From NCBI GenBank assembly GCA_001897855.1, contig MKUO01000018.1, forward strand, positions 503,481-567,480: a stretch of 64,000 nucleotides of DNA. The letters run 5' to 3'. This document shows, piece after piece, positions 9,270 through 18,576 of this stretch. This DNA is from Bacteroidetes bacterium 43-93. Lineage in GTDB: Bacteria > Bacteroidota > Bacteroidia > Chitinophagales > Chitinophagaceae. Position 1 is the stretch's first letter, and each line of letters opens with the position of its first letter. A program made the translations under genes and the position numbers. The notes below the pieces were generated by a model that saw only the letters and a list, made by a program, of their open reading frames with translations, did no database searches and had not been told where the DNA came from.

Positions 9270-9310
9270 TAGTCAGGGAATTTTATTTGTTTCAAGGGGT
9301 AAAAAACTTC

Positions 9311-10402
9311 TTATTTCTTTTTCAATTCTAATATAGTGTGACTTAGCCCAACATTGTCCGTTTGTTTAACAACATCAAATCCTGCCTTGTCTATCAGTTT
9401 AACAAACACTTCGCTATCATACATCTGGCTGTTACCATTAGCCATTGTCGTAAAATATAAGGACGTCATCTGCAGGCTGAATGCCGATGCTTCAAAACGC
9501 TGTTTGTCCCAAAATGTTTCATTGATAAATATGCTGCCATGAGCCGGCAATGCACGATGGCATTTCTCCAGTATGGATACGATCTCTTCATCGGCAAAGC
9601 AATCCAGGAACTGGCTCATCCATATCACATCATATCCTTCCGGCAATTCAGCATTCTTGTCAAGCACATTGCGCTCATGGTATTGCACGCGGTTGCTATA
9701 TCCTGCCTCCTCAATATTTTTTGCGGCAACATTTAATTGCACTTTCAGATCCACCAGGCCTACTTCCACTTCACTGTTATACTCCAGGCAAGCCAGGGTA
9801 AATTTACCCGTATTAGCGCCTATATCCATTACTCTGCGTGGATTGCCTGCAAATACCAATGGCAATGCCGCCGGGAATGCATTATCTGAATAATAGTGAT
9901 CAAAATTGAACCAGCTTGTTTTTGCAGGTTCCGGCAATATTGATAAGCCCTGGTAAATAGTTTCCCAGTTACCCAGGTGTCGTAAGCCCTTAGGTTTACC
10001 TTCTTCAATAGATGCTTTCAGATCTTGTGCTCCGTCATAACACACATCCCGCATGAAATCCGTGTTCACTTTTGTCATCGGGTCATTAAGGAAAAAATGT
10101 CCCGTTTTACTAAGCAGATATTTTCCTTCCTTTCTATATACCAGCCCAATACCCAGCCCTGCTTCCAATAATATCCGCACACCATAATGGCTTATAGCTA
10201 CCTGCTGCGCTACTTCAGCAATGCTGATGCCTGATTGACGGGCATTTTCTACCAGCTTTAATATTCCGCTATCCCGTAGCAAAACAGACGCCTGGAAAAT
10301 ATAGGGGGCAAAAGCAATAAACTGTGCCTGGGATATAGCGTCCAGCGCAGGTTTCTTATCTGTTTCAAACAATGCTTTACTTTTTGCAGGGGTATCTATC
10401 AT
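9311..10402 (-). CDS. SAM-dependent methyltransferase (O-methyltransferase type)
   Basis: A 363-residue class I methyltransferase, first gene of the five-gene operon. The N-terminal 110 residues form a winged-helix-like dimerisation region (SIAEVAQQVAISHYGVRILLEAGL, then KYLLSKTGHFFL), as in plant and polyketide O-methyltransferases. SAM motif I is VMDIGANTGKF at 191-201. The acidic residue after motif I is in VGLVDLKVQL, and DVIWMSQFLDCFADEE matches the post-motif region. Its likely job is methylating a hydroxyl or carbon of the pigment chromophore; the substrate is inferred only from neighbours. ATG 10402 is the only good start. Confidence 0.85.
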   Translation of the reverse strand: MIDTPAKSKALFETDKKPALDAISQAQFIAFAPYIFQASVLLRDSGILKLVENARQSGISIAEVAQQVAISHYGVRILLEAGLGIGLVYRKEGKYLLSKTGHFFLNDPMTKVNTDFMRDVCYDGAQDLKASIEEGKPKGLRHLGNWETIYQGLSILPEPAKTSWFNFDHYYSDNAFPAALPLVFAGNPRRVMDIGANTGKFTLACLEYNSEVEVGLVDLKVQLNVAAKNIEEAGYSNRVQYHERNVLDKNAELPEGYDVIWMSQFLDCFADEEIVSILEKCHRALPAHGSIFINETFWDKQRFEASAFSLQMTSLYFTTMANGNSQMYDSEVFVKLIDKAGFDVVKQTDNVGLSHTILELKKK

Positions 10403-10477
10403 ATTACGGCAGTATGAACTCCAAAAATACTGAAGTATCGGCTGTATAGGTAAATTTTAACCTTTAAAATCTATTTA

Positions 10478-10485
10478 TATCTTTG
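10478..10485 (+). promoter_or_regulatory. Bacteroidota-type -7 element (TAnnTTTG)
   Basis: TATCTTTG matches the Bacteroidota sigma-ABfr -7 consensus TAnnTTTG and lies 31 bases before the ATG of the lipoprotein gene at 10517. No clear -33 TTTG was found, so the call is moderate. Confidence 0.4.
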
Positions 10486-10516
10486 ACCATTCAAAAAATA
10501 TAAAAATTTATACCTT

Positions 10517-11242
10517 ATGAACAGAACCCTCAAATTGTCACTATTTATCCTTCTTACTACTGTCCTCGCCTGTAAAAAAGATCGATCGACTGATAGTAAT
10601 ACTACAACTGCTACCACACCTGCTACAAATTTTATGATCAATGGCATAAAAGATCTTAATTTGGCAAAAGGTGGTGCTACCCCGCTGGGATTAGAAGTAA
10701 AATACACCTCAGGGAAGCAGGAAACTGTAACTCTCACAACCGACAAATTACCTAATGGCGTTACAACTGATATCGATCCTAAAAGCGGAACACCTACTTA
10801 CACATCGGTGATCACATTCCATGCTTCGTCATCTGCAGATGGCGGCACTTTCCCGGTGAAAGTGATCGGCACTAATGCCTCCGGCCAGGTTTTGAGCTAC
10901 GACCTTAATCTGAACATCCCTTCTAACTGTGCAAAAGTAATAGCCGGCAATTACTCGGAATCTTATAATTGCCAGGGATATGTTTACAGTTCTGCACATG
11001 ATGCCAGTATCGAGGCCGATCCTAACGAGAATGGGAAAATCATCCTGCATGGCTTTTGCAGCACCAACGCCACAACACTCAATGCAACTTTTGATTGCAG
11101 CGCTAACATCATTCAGATCTCAGATCAGAAACCTACAACGACTATCGAGGTAAGTGGCACTGGCGTTTATAATAATAGGACTATTACTACCACCTTTTTG
11201 CTGAATGGTCATAGCTGCACTTCTACAGCTACGGCCAAATAA
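10517..11242 (+). CDS. Hypothetical lipoprotein
   Basis: A 241-residue lipoprotein: basic N-terminus, hydrophobic core and lipobox TVLAC, followed by a charged and Thr-rich linker (KKDRSTDSNTTTATTP). The body is beta-rich with Gly/Thr/Ser patterns. The middle part (GLEVKYTSGKQETVTLTTDKLPNGVTT) resembles Ig-like or putative-Ig folds of surface proteins; the C-terminal part has paired Cys (NCAK, NCQGY, GFCS, FDCS, HSCT) that could form disulfides. No enzyme motif is seen. It is a single-gene unit, divergent from the pigment-type operon and ended by a perfect hairpin. Function unknown. Confidence 0.8.
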   Translation: MNRTLKLSLFILLTTVLACKKDRSTDSNTTTATTPATNFMINGIKDLNLAKGGATPLGLEVKYTSGKQETVTLTTDKLPNGVTTDIDPKSGTPTYTSVITFHASSSADGGTFPVKVIGTNASGQVLSYDLNLNIPSNCAKVIAGNYSESYNCQGYVYSSAHDASIEADPNENGKIILHGFCSTNATTLNATFDCSANIIQISDQKPTTTIEVSGTGVYNNRTITTTFLLNGHSCTSTATAK

Positions 11243-11257
11243 AATACTTCATTATAA

Positions 11258-11297
11258 AAATACAACAGAGGCACTAAAAAGCGCCTCTGTTGTATTT
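11258..11297. terminator. Bidirectional terminator
   Basis: A perfect 15-bp inverted repeat (AAATACAACAGAGGC and its complement) around a 10-nt loop lies between the lipoprotein stop and the convergent RND transporter stop. A/T ends serve both strands. Confidence 0.85.
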
Positions 11298-11316
11298 AAC
11301 CTATGCCCATTAGAAT

Positions 11317-14300
11317 CTATCCTTTCATGGAAGCACTTATCCTGTCCTTCCATCTTTGAACTCTCGCTTTAAAACGGAAGCTCAGCAACATCATCACCGG
11401 CACCACTATCAGCGTCAGGAAGGTTGCGAAACTAAGACCGTAGATCATGGTCCATGCCAATGGCCCCCAGAACGCAACACTATCACCACCAAAGAAGATA
11501 TGCGGGTTTAGCTCGCCAAACAAAGTAGCAAAGTCAATATTCAGGCCCACGCCCAATGGTATCAAACCAAGAATTGCGGCAGTAGCAGTGAGCAACACCG
11601 GTGTCATACGGGTACGCCCTGCTTCTATGATCGCATCCAGCGGTTCCATACCTTCTTTCAGCATTAGGTCCATAAACTCTACCAGCAATATACCATTCCT
11701 TACTACGATACCTGCCAGGGCTACGATACCGATACCGCTCATCACTATAGAGAAGTCGTTTTTGAATATACCTACACCTAAGAACACACCGAACACACTA
11801 AACAGGATCTCTGTCATGATAATTACCGTACGGCTCAGTGAGTTGAACTGCATGATCAGGATCAGGAATATCAGACCCACAGCTATCAGCATCGCGTTAC
11901 CGAGGAACTTCCCGGTTTCTGCCTGGTCTTCCTGCTGGCCACCCATTTTAATGGTAATACCCGCAGGTGCCTTGAAGTTGGCCATTTCGCGCTGTACTGC
12001 TGCCACCACTTCATTCTCATTATAACCTGTTAATACATTTGATGATAATGATATGATACGTTTCAGGTCTTTACGTTTGATACCGCCGTATGTATTACCA
12101 TAATGCAGGTCTGCAAATGAGCTGATAGGCACTTGCCTTACAATGCCACCCATACCCATGTCACGGAAGGTGATCGGCATGTTACGTACCGCATTGATAT
12201 CCTCACGCTGATCTTTTTTCAAACGCAACGTAATAGGGTAGTCATCGTTCTGATCGCGGAAACGTGATATTTCTTTACCAAACACTGCAGTACGCAAAGC
12301 GCCTACAACAACTCCTGTTGATACGCCTTCGCTGTTCATGCGTTCACGGTCCAGGTCAAATACCAGTTCCGGTTTATTGGCCTGGAAGTCGCTGCGCAGT
12401 TCTTCCACACCCGGTACATTCTTTTGTTCCAGGTATCTTTTTACGCGTTCAGATGTTGCTATCAAAGAGTCCAGGTTATCTCCGGTAATGTCTATCACCA
12501 CCGGTTTAGGCAATGGTGGCCCGCCCTGTTCTTTATCCACCGTTACTACAGCGCCCGGTACGCCTTTTACTTCGTCACGTATTCTTTGCATCATTTCGGT
12601 AGTTGATATTCCCTGGCGCTTGGCATATTCTACATAAGCCACCGTTATCTTACCCTTATTCGGGAAGTTACCCACCTCGCCGCTGGTAGGGTCTACCGCA
12701 CCTACAGTAACGTTAGCAATTACAGACTGAACTGCCGGGTTTTTCTTACCGTTTTCAATGCCTAAGGCATGGTTCACGCGTTTCTCCAGCTTCAGCAACA
12801 CTTCATTAGTATATGCCTGGTCTGTACCTACCGGCATATTCAGGTACACATAGGTAAAGTTCGGTTCACCGCTTGGGAAGAATACTACTTTAGGGCCGCG
12901 TACTATCATCAGCACCAGCGAGAAGATAAGGATACATACTGTTATCAGCATGGTCCTGCCTGGCCTTGCCAGTGAGCGTTTCAGCAAACCTGCATACCAG
13001 TTTTGGAAAGATGGCCATACCTTATTTTGGAAAGAGTGTATCCATTTTTCGAAAACAAATTTTTCCAGCAGTATGAACAGGTAAATAAAGATGATAAAGT
13101 TGGCAAATGCCCACGCACGTGCTACATAACATATTGCAGCCAGCGACAGGAATATGATCATCAATACCCTGTCTCTTTTGCTCCAGCGGCGTTTACCTGT
13201 ATCATGCGGATCGTGCGGCTTCATGAAGCTTACCGCAAATACAGGGTTAATGATATAGGCCACTGCCAGCGATGCAAGCAGGGTAATGATCAACGTTACA
13301 GGCAGGAAGAACATGAACGAACCAATAACACCCTTCCAAAATGCCAAAGGAATAAATGGTATCAGGGTAGTTACCGTACCGGATAATACTGGCAGGAACA
13401 CTTCTCCGGTTGCAAACTTGGCCGCTTTAGCTATCGGCATTTTACCATTGTCAAATATCCGGTGGGTGTTCTCTATCACCACTATCGCGTCATCCACCAC
13501 TATGCCCAATGCCAGCAGGAACGAGAACAGAACGATCATGTTCAGCGTAAACCCTATCCCCGGCATCACCAGGAATGCGATAGCGCAAGATAACGGCACA
13601 GACATCGCCACAAACAATGCATTCGTCACACCCATGAAGAACATCAGGATCACCGTTACCAGTATAAAACCGATGATGATCGTATTTATCAGGTCATGCA
13701 GGGTAGAACGTGTCTGGTCAGATTGGTCACCTGTAGTTACAATGGTAAGGTCTTTAGGCAATTCTTTTGCCTTCATATCTGTCAGCAGCTTCTGTATCTT
13801 ATCAGACGCGTCTATCAGGTTCTCACCTTTCGCTTTAATAACGTTTAGCGTAATTACATTCTTATTATCTAAGCGTGCATAGCTTTCCTGTTCTTCAAAA
13901 TCATCTACCACATCTGCAATATCATGCAGATATAGTGCTTTGCCCTGCTGGTTTTTTACTATTAAATTACCTATCTGTTCTGCAGTTTTGAATTCGTTAC
14001 GTATCGTCAGGATCCGCTTCTGGTTGTTCATAGACACCTGCCCGGGAGTAGAAGAGATATTCTCGTATGCCACGGCGTTTTCAATATCTCCGAACGAGAA
14101 ACCTGATGCAGCCATTTTATACATGTCCACATTTATCTGTATCTCACGGTCCAGCGCACCAACTATATCCACACGCTTGATCTCTTTCATCTCCTCTATA
14201 TTATCCTTCACACGGTCAGCATATTTCTTCAGCCTGTTTAGGTCATAGTTACCGGAGATGTTTACAAAAAGTATCGGTTGTTCCGACAGGTCAATGTCTT

Positions 14301-14709
14301 TTACTTCCGGCTCGTTTGGCAGGTTCTGCGGCATATCGGGCCTTGCCTTATCTACCGCGTCTTTTACATCTTGTTTCGCCTTGTCTATTTGTATATCGGT
14401 ATTAAACTCAACGATTACTACAGAATAGTCCTGGAAGGAGTTACTGGTAACTTTCTTCACGCCGGTAAGGTTCTTCACCTCTTTTTCAATCGGCTTGGTC
14501 ACCAGGTTTTCCATGTTCTCAGGAGAGGTACCCGGGTAGATGGTCTGCACATATATCTGTGGCAGTTTTATTTCCGGAAATTTCTCCTTAGGCAGGTTCA
14601 GATACGTCATCAGCCCTGCCAGAGTAATAATGATCGTAAGTATATACACCGCCGTGCGATTATCTATCGCCCAACTGGATGGTTTAAACTCTTTGAATTG
14701 GTCTTTCAT
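11317..14709 (-). CDS. RND efflux transporter permease (AcrB/MexB-type)
   Basis: A 1130-residue inner-membrane proton-driven pump of the HAE1/RND family. N-terminal helix 1 (AVYILTIIITLAGLMTYLNLPKE) and the porter-domain pattern (PKIYVQTIYPGTSPENMENLVTKPIE) are typical. The proton-relay Asp pair is present in GIVVDDAIVVIENTHR, in the fourth membrane helix. The mid-protein loop (KPHDPHDTGKRRWSKRD) and two extra hydrophobic segments near residues 520-560 separate the two halves. The second half repeats the fold (GIGIVALAGIVVRNGILLVEFMD). It is the last gene of a tetR-tolC-hlyD-RND operon, so the complete tripartite pump is encoded together. Substrate cannot be told from the sequence. Confidence 0.95.
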   Translation of the reverse strand: MKDQFKEFKPSSWAIDNRTAVYILTIIITLAGLMTYLNLPKEKFPEIKLPQIYVQTIYPGTSPENMENLVTKPIEKEVKNLTGVKKVTSNSFQDYSVVIVEFNTDIQIDKAKQDVKDAVDKARPDMPQNLPNEPEVKDIDLSEQPILFVNISGNYDLNRLKKYADRVKDNIEEMKEIKRVDIVGALDREIQINVDMYKMAASGFSFGDIENAVAYENISSTPGQVSMNNQKRILTIRNEFKTAEQIGNLIVKNQQGKALYLHDIADVVDDFEEQESYARLDNKNVITLNVIKAKGENLIDASDKIQKLLTDMKAKELPKDLTIVTTGDQSDQTRSTLHDLINTIIIGFILVTVILMFFMGVTNALFVAMSVPLSCAIAFLVMPGIGFTLNMIVLFSFLLALGIVVDDAIVVIENTHRIFDNGKMPIAKAAKFATGEVFLPVLSGTVTTLIPFIPLAFWKGVIGSFMFFLPVTLIITLLASLAVAYIINPVFAVSFMKPHDPHDTGKRRWSKRDRVLMIIFLSLAAICYVARAWAFANFIIFIYLFILLEKFVFEKWIHSFQNKVWPSFQNWYAGLLKRSLARPGRTMLITVCILIFSLVLMIVRGPKVVFFPSGEPNFTYVYLNMPVGTDQAYTNEVLLKLEKRVNHALGIENGKKNPAVQSVIANVTVGAVDPTSGEVGNFPNKGKITVAYVEYAKRQGISTTEMMQRIRDEVKGVPGAVVTVDKEQGGPPLPKPVVIDITGDNLDSLIATSERVKRYLEQKNVPGVEELRSDFQANKPELVFDLDRERMNSEGVSTGVVVGALRTAVFGKEISRFRDQNDDYPITLRLKKDQREDINAVRNMPITFRDMGMGGIVRQVPISSFADLHYGNTYGGIKRKDLKRIISLSSNVLTGYNENEVVAAVQREMANFKAPAGITIKMGGQQEDQAETGKFLGNAMLIAVGLIFLILIMQFNSLSRTVIIMTEILFSVFGVFLGVGIFKNDFSIVMSGIGIVALAGIVVRNGILLVEFMDLMLKEGMEPLDAIIEAGRTRMTPVLLTATAAILGLIPLGVGLNIDFATLFGELNPHIFFGGDSVAFWGPLAWTMIYGLSFATFLTLIVVPVMMLLSFRFKARVQRWKDRISASMKG

Positions 14710-14739
14710 TGAAATAGTATTAATGCGCTTACAACATTA

Positions 14740-15852
14740 TTATTCTACAGAGATCTGCTCACCGTTATCTACTTCTTCATATCCTTCCGTAATTACTTTA
14801 TCGCCGGGATTCAGGCCGCTCAACACTTCAACATATCCGTTCGAACTACGACCTGTTTTGATCATTACGGACTTTGCTTTGTTACCATCAGCTATAAATA
14901 CCATTTCACCATCTGCAGTCTTCTGTATCACATTCACCGGTATTACAATCGCTTTATTATTCTGGTAGTTCGCTATCTGCATTTTGCAGCTCATGTTAGG
15001 GTGCAGCTTACTGTTATTACCCAATCTTACTTCTACCTGGAAGGCCCGTGAAATAGGATCTACTGCTTTAGAAACATAAGTGAGCTTAGTCCTCATGGTA
15101 TCCTGGCGTCCTTCAAACACGAGATTCACAGGATCTCCGTCATGTACCTGGCCAAGGTAGTTTTCACCAAGGTTGGCCTGCACCTTCAAAGCATCAGAGT
15201 TCACTACGCGAATACTAGTGGCAGGGTTGCCGGGTGAAGCGATATCACCTTCTTTAACATTCACCGCATCCACAACGCCGGATATAGGTGATTTAATGGT
15301 GTACATATCTCTCTGGGCTATCAATGCTGCCCTTTGTTTCGAGGTTGCTTCATATTGTGTTTTAGCGCTTAACAATTGTACTTCCGTACCTATGTTTTGT
15401 GCCCACAATTTTTGCTGCCTTTCATAAAGGGATTTATTCAATGCCACCTGTGCATCTATACCTTTTATTTGTTGCTCTACTGCCGCAGCATCCAGTCTTG
15501 CCAATATTTGGCCCTTACTTACATGCTGGCCAACTTTTACCGTTATAGATTGAACAATACCTGGTGCCTGTGGCGTAGCTGTGACGTTCTGCTCACCATT
15601 AACGTTCGCCTGCACTTCTACATAGGAGCTGAATGTTTGTGGTTGAACTTGCAGCACGGATACAGGTGTTGCTTTACCTGAATCATTGCCTTTGTTTTGG
15701 GCCTCCAGCTTGCTGATCTTTTCATCTAAAGCAGCCCTTTCTTTTTTCAGCTTCGTCAGTTCGGCTTCCGCTTTCTTGCCGGATTTGTCGCCACCACCAC
15801 ACGCAGCCAGTATGATCGTTGGTATTAATAATAAATAAACAGAGCGTTTCAT
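14740..15852 (-). CDS. RND efflux periplasmic adaptor (HlyD/AcrA family)
   Basis: A 370-residue membrane-fusion protein linking the RND pump to the outer-membrane channel. The signal has a lipobox (ILAAC), then a charged coiled coil (AELTKLKKERAALDEKISKLEAQ). Barrel-sandwich halves are visible in GIVQSITVKVGQHVSKGQILARLD and MYTIKSPISGVVDAVNVKEGDIASPG, with the alpha-hairpin (ALNKSLYERQQKLWAQN...) between. The beta-barrel (LGENYLGQVHDGDPVNLVFEG) and C-terminal membrane-proximal domain (MIKTGRSSNGYVEVLSGLNPGDKVITEG) complete the family order. It follows tolC by 35 bases and precedes the pump gene by 30. Confidence 0.94.
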   Translation of the reverse strand: MKRSVYLLLIPTIILAACGGGDKSGKKAEAELTKLKKERAALDEKISKLEAQNKGNDSGKATPVSVLQVQPQTFSSYVEVQANVNGEQNVTATPQAPGIVQSITVKVGQHVSKGQILARLDAAAVEQQIKGIDAQVALNKSLYERQQKLWAQNIGTEVQLLSAKTQYEATSKQRAALIAQRDMYTIKSPISGVVDAVNVKEGDIASPGNPATSIRVVNSDALKVQANLGENYLGQVHDGDPVNLVFEGRQDTMRTKLTYVSKAVDPISRAFQVEVRLGNNSKLHPNMSCKMQIANYQNNKAIVIPVNVIQKTADGEMVFIADGNKAKSVMIKTGRSSNGYVEVLSGLNPGDKVITEGYEEVDNGEQISVE

Positions 15853-15887
15853 TGCTATATATTTTGTAAGAAGTTGATTAATGATGA

Positions 15888-17264
15888 TTATTTAAATTGA
15901 CCGTATGCTTTTTCTAAATCTGATTTGGCATTCATTACCTCTAGCATCGCATTGAAATAGTTGTTTTGAGATTGTAATAATTCAGTTTGCGCTTGTGTTA
16001 CGTCAGAATTACTTCCTACCCCTTCTTTATAGCGTCTCCTTGCGAGATCCAAAACACCTGTCGCTAACTTCATATTTCTCTCCTGGCTCTGCACTTGCAA
16101 TATTGCGTTTTTGAGCGTCGTTTTTGCCTGTGCTGTTTGCAGGTCAATGCTTAACTTAAGGTTATCAATATTGTTTCTAGCCTTCTCAACATTGATCTTG
16201 GCCTGCTTTACTCTATTGTATCTTTGCAAACCATCAAATATTTTTACATTCAACTGTAACCCTATAAGAGAATAAAAAATGTAAGATTGCTTAAAGAGGT
16301 CTTCAAAATTGTTAGTAGAATATGTATATGCTGCAGTACCGAAGGCTCCCAAACTAGGCAATCCAGATAGTCTGTGCCTTTTCAAATCATACTGATTTAA
16401 TTTCAACTGACTTTCCATCAAGTTGAATTCTGTCCTATCCTTATAATCAAATTCACTTGTCAACAAGAGCTTAGACGCATCATCTACCTTTTCCTCTACA
16501 GCTGTATCAGTTAATACAATCGGCTGACTAATATCCATACCCATTTGATACTTCAATAACTGTTCGCTAAGAGTGATCATCGATCCAATTCTCATGCTAT
16601 CTGTTGCCAGGTTGTTAATTTGAACACTGGTACGATCAACCTCTATTTTTTCTGCAAAGCCATTTTTATATAGCGCATCCATATCCCTCCCTAAATTGCG
16701 CGCATACTCAAGAGAACTCGTTAGTATATTGTATTGGCGTTTTGCGATAACAAACGAATAATATGCCTTCTGTACGTTATACCTGATGTCTTCTTCACTT
16801 AATCTTGCACTTTCTTTATAAAGTTTTATGAGTTGATTTCTTGCCTGCAAGGCTACCATCACGCTCCCATCAAAGATTATCTGTGATACCGTTGCAGTTG
16901 CATTGGTCGAATATTTAGGGGTGAATTGAACAGGTACGAAAGTGCCAGGCGGATATAAAGGCTTACCACTAGAATCAGTAAAAAATAATCCAGGTAGAAA
17001 TGTTTTTTGCGGATTAGTAAAATCGTTGAATTGCCCTTGAGCGTTAATTTGCGGTAAAGCAAGGCCGGTAACCTCTCTATTTTTTGCCTTCTGCAACCCA
17101 ACGTCTAACCGTGCATTTTTTGCAGCTGTATTATGCTTCACTGCATAGTCCATAGCATCTTGCAGACTCAGTACTTTCGGTTCTTGTGATACTTCTATCT
17201 GCGCCCGCAAACCCGCCGGCAGCAGGCAAATGATCGCTAATGTGGCTTGTATTATTCGTCTCAT
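15888..17264 (-). CDS. TolC family outer-membrane efflux protein
   Basis: A 458-residue outer-membrane channel of the tripartite pump. It has a signal peptide (IIQATLAIICLLPAGLRA) and the two TolC/OEP repeats: helical periplasmic hairpins (LQDAMDYAVKHNTAAKNARLDVGLQKAKNR; IDLQTAQAKTTLKNAILQVQSQERNMKLA) and aromatic strand regions (TAAYTYSTNNFEDLF). The C-terminal SNSDVTQAQTELLQSQNNYFNAMLEVMNAKSDLEKAYG is characteristic. Its start overlaps the regulator's stop by ATGA, so they are coupled. Base use looks more AT-rich than the adaptor and pump genes after it, which may reflect a separate history or weaker codon selection. Confidence 0.94.
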   Translation of the reverse strand: MRRIIQATLAIICLLPAGLRAQIEVSQEPKVLSLQDAMDYAVKHNTAAKNARLDVGLQKAKNREVTGLALPQINAQGQFNDFTNPQKTFLPGLFFTDSSGKPLYPPGTFVPVQFTPKYSTNATATVSQIIFDGSVMVALQARNQLIKLYKESARLSEEDIRYNVQKAYYSFVIAKRQYNILTSSLEYARNLGRDMDALYKNGFAEKIEVDRTSVQINNLATDSMRIGSMITLSEQLLKYQMGMDISQPIVLTDTAVEEKVDDASKLLLTSEFDYKDRTEFNLMESQLKLNQYDLKRHRLSGLPSLGAFGTAAYTYSTNNFEDLFKQSYIFYSLIGLQLNVKIFDGLQRYNRVKQAKINVEKARNNIDNLKLSIDLQTAQAKTTLKNAILQVQSQERNMKLATGVLDLARRRYKEGVGSNSDVTQAQTELLQSQNNYFNAMLEVMNAKSDLEKAYGQFK

Positions 17265-17887
17265 ATTTTTGAAACTTGCTTTAGATATTTTTCTTTGTAT
17301 TTCTGATATAATTTTTCTCCTTTAGGGGTCATAATGCCATGTAAAAAGTGGTCGCTCACTTCATGCATCACATACCTCATATCGTTGCGGTTGTTCACCA
17401 TCAGGTTAGGGTGCAGCACCAGCATCGACATTTCCATACGGTAGCGGGCCATAAAGTCTGCGTTCAGCCCCTCACGGTACAGGCCTTCTTCCATTCCCCA
17501 TACTATATTGTCTTTAATGCACTGAATATCCTTTTCCAGCATATTGTTTTTAAAGACCTTAAAAGCATCAGGATAATACCGCTCTAATTCCAGCATACTG
17601 TGCGGGTTCATGTTCGACAATACTTCGTCAAACATGCTCATCAGTTTCACCATACCTTCTATCGCATTCTCTGCTGTGTTCATGATGCCCAGGCAGCTCT
17701 CGGTAACATTGTTTTGAAACCAGCTTACCGATTCACTCACTACCTCGCTTTTATTGGCAAAATGCTGATACAGTGTTTTTTTAGAAATACCCGCTCTCCT
17801 GGCTATATCGTCCATCGTAATTGTCTTAAAGCCATATTGGCGAAACAATTCGACGGATGCACCGAGTATTTTTAATAGTGGTTCCAT
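17261..17887 (-). CDS. TetR/AcrR family transcriptional regulator
   Basis: A 208-residue one-component repressor of the efflux operon. I chose ATG 17887 (MEPLLKILGAS) because the N-terminal DNA-binding helices then begin at the usual place; a longer frame would translate the operator region. The helix-turn-helix is ITMDDIARRAGISKKTLYQHFANKSEVV at about 23-50, the TetR_N signature. The remaining helices are the ligand/dimer domain. It is first in the operon and overlaps tolC. A 28-bp near-perfect palindrome lies 18-45 bases upstream of its start, suggesting autorepression. The inducer is unknown. Confidence 0.92.
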   Translation of the reverse strand: MEPLLKILGASVELFRQYGFKTITMDDIARRAGISKKTLYQHFANKSEVVSESVSWFQNNVTESCLGIMNTAENAIEGMVKLMSMFDEVLSNMNPHSMLELERYYPDAFKVFKNNMLEKDIQCIKDNIVWGMEEGLYREGLNADFMARYRMEMSMLVLHPNLMVNNRNDMRYVMHEVSDHFLHGIMTPKGEKLYQKYKEKYLKQVSKI

Positions 17888-17904
17888 ATTCGCCGCAAAA
17901 CTAT

Positions 17905-17932
17905 GGAAACATTTTTTACAAAAAACGTTTCC
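17905..17932. promoter_or_regulatory. Candidate TetR operator palindrome
   Basis: Two 13-bp arms (GGAAACATTTTTT and AAAAAACGTTTCC) pair with one mismatch around a 2-nt centre. A third half-site, TGTTTCTATAG, lies at 17944-17954 and mirrors CTATGGAAACA at 17901-17911. The position between the regulator's start and upstream DNA fits autorepression. Confidence 0.65.
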
Positions 17933-18016
17933 TATGGATAATATGTTTCTATAGCTTATATCAGTAAAATTTATTGTTGCCACATCAATAAAACATTATT
18001 AATTCGGCTCGGGTCA

Positions 18017-18046
18017 TTGCTTTTACTGTTTTCAGGCATTATTTTG
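18017..18046 (+). promoter_or_regulatory. Promoter of mscL
   Basis: TTG at 18017-18019, a 19-base spacer and TTATTTTG at 18039-18046 resemble the Bacteroidota -33/-7 promoter (TTG-N19-TAnnTTTG) with one deviation. The mscL ATG is 37 bases downstream. Confidence 0.5.
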
Positions 18047-18083
18047 TAGTATCAATCATTCCAAAAACATCAAAACTTAGTAT

Positions 18084-18521
18084 ATGGGATTCCTGAAAGA
18101 CTTTAAGGCCTTCGCCATGAGGGGTAATGTGGTAGACCTGGCTGTCGGTGTTATCATCGGTGGTGCATTCGGCAAGATCGTATCTGCTATGGTAGATGAC
18201 ATCCTTATGCCCGTAATTGGCCTGCTAACAGGTGGACAAAAGTTTGATGATAAGTTTTATATATTGAAACCTGCCAAGCCGGGTGATGTATATGAGTCCC
18301 TGGCAAAAGCTAAAGAAGCAGGTGCCAACGTATTTGCCTATGGTCACTTCATACAGTCGATTGTCGATTTTCTCATTATAGCATTCTGCATATTTATATT
18401 TATCCGCCTGCTGAACAGGCTGGAAAAGAAGAAGGAAGAAGCTCCTGCAACGCCACCGGCTCCCACTACTACTGAGAAGTTATTGATGGAAATAAGGGAC
18501 ACGCTCAAGAATAAATCTTAG
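18084..18521 (+). CDS. mscL: Large-conductance mechanosensitive channel
   Basis: A 145-residue inner-membrane pore that opens on hypo-osmotic shock. The N-terminal amphipathic helix and first membrane helix ([41 protein letters not shown]) carry the near-invariant MscL signature. A periplasmic loop ([37 protein letters not shown]) and the second membrane helix ([25 protein letters not shown]) follow, then a charged Pro-rich linker and the C-terminal helix ([12 protein letters not shown]). The length is normal for the family. Likely transcribed from the promoter just upstream. Confidence 0.96.
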   Translation: MGFLKDFKAFAMRGNVVDLAVGVIIGGAFGKIVSAMVDDILMPVIGLLTGGQKFDDKFYILKPAKPGDVYESLAKAKEAGANVFAYGHFIQSIVDFLIIAFCIFIFIRLLNRLEKKKEEAPATPPAPTTTEKLLMEIRDTLKNKS

Positions 18522-18576
18522 TTTTTGTGGTTTAAACGGCTATAATTCTGCATTTTTGTGCAGGAAAGAGGAATAC

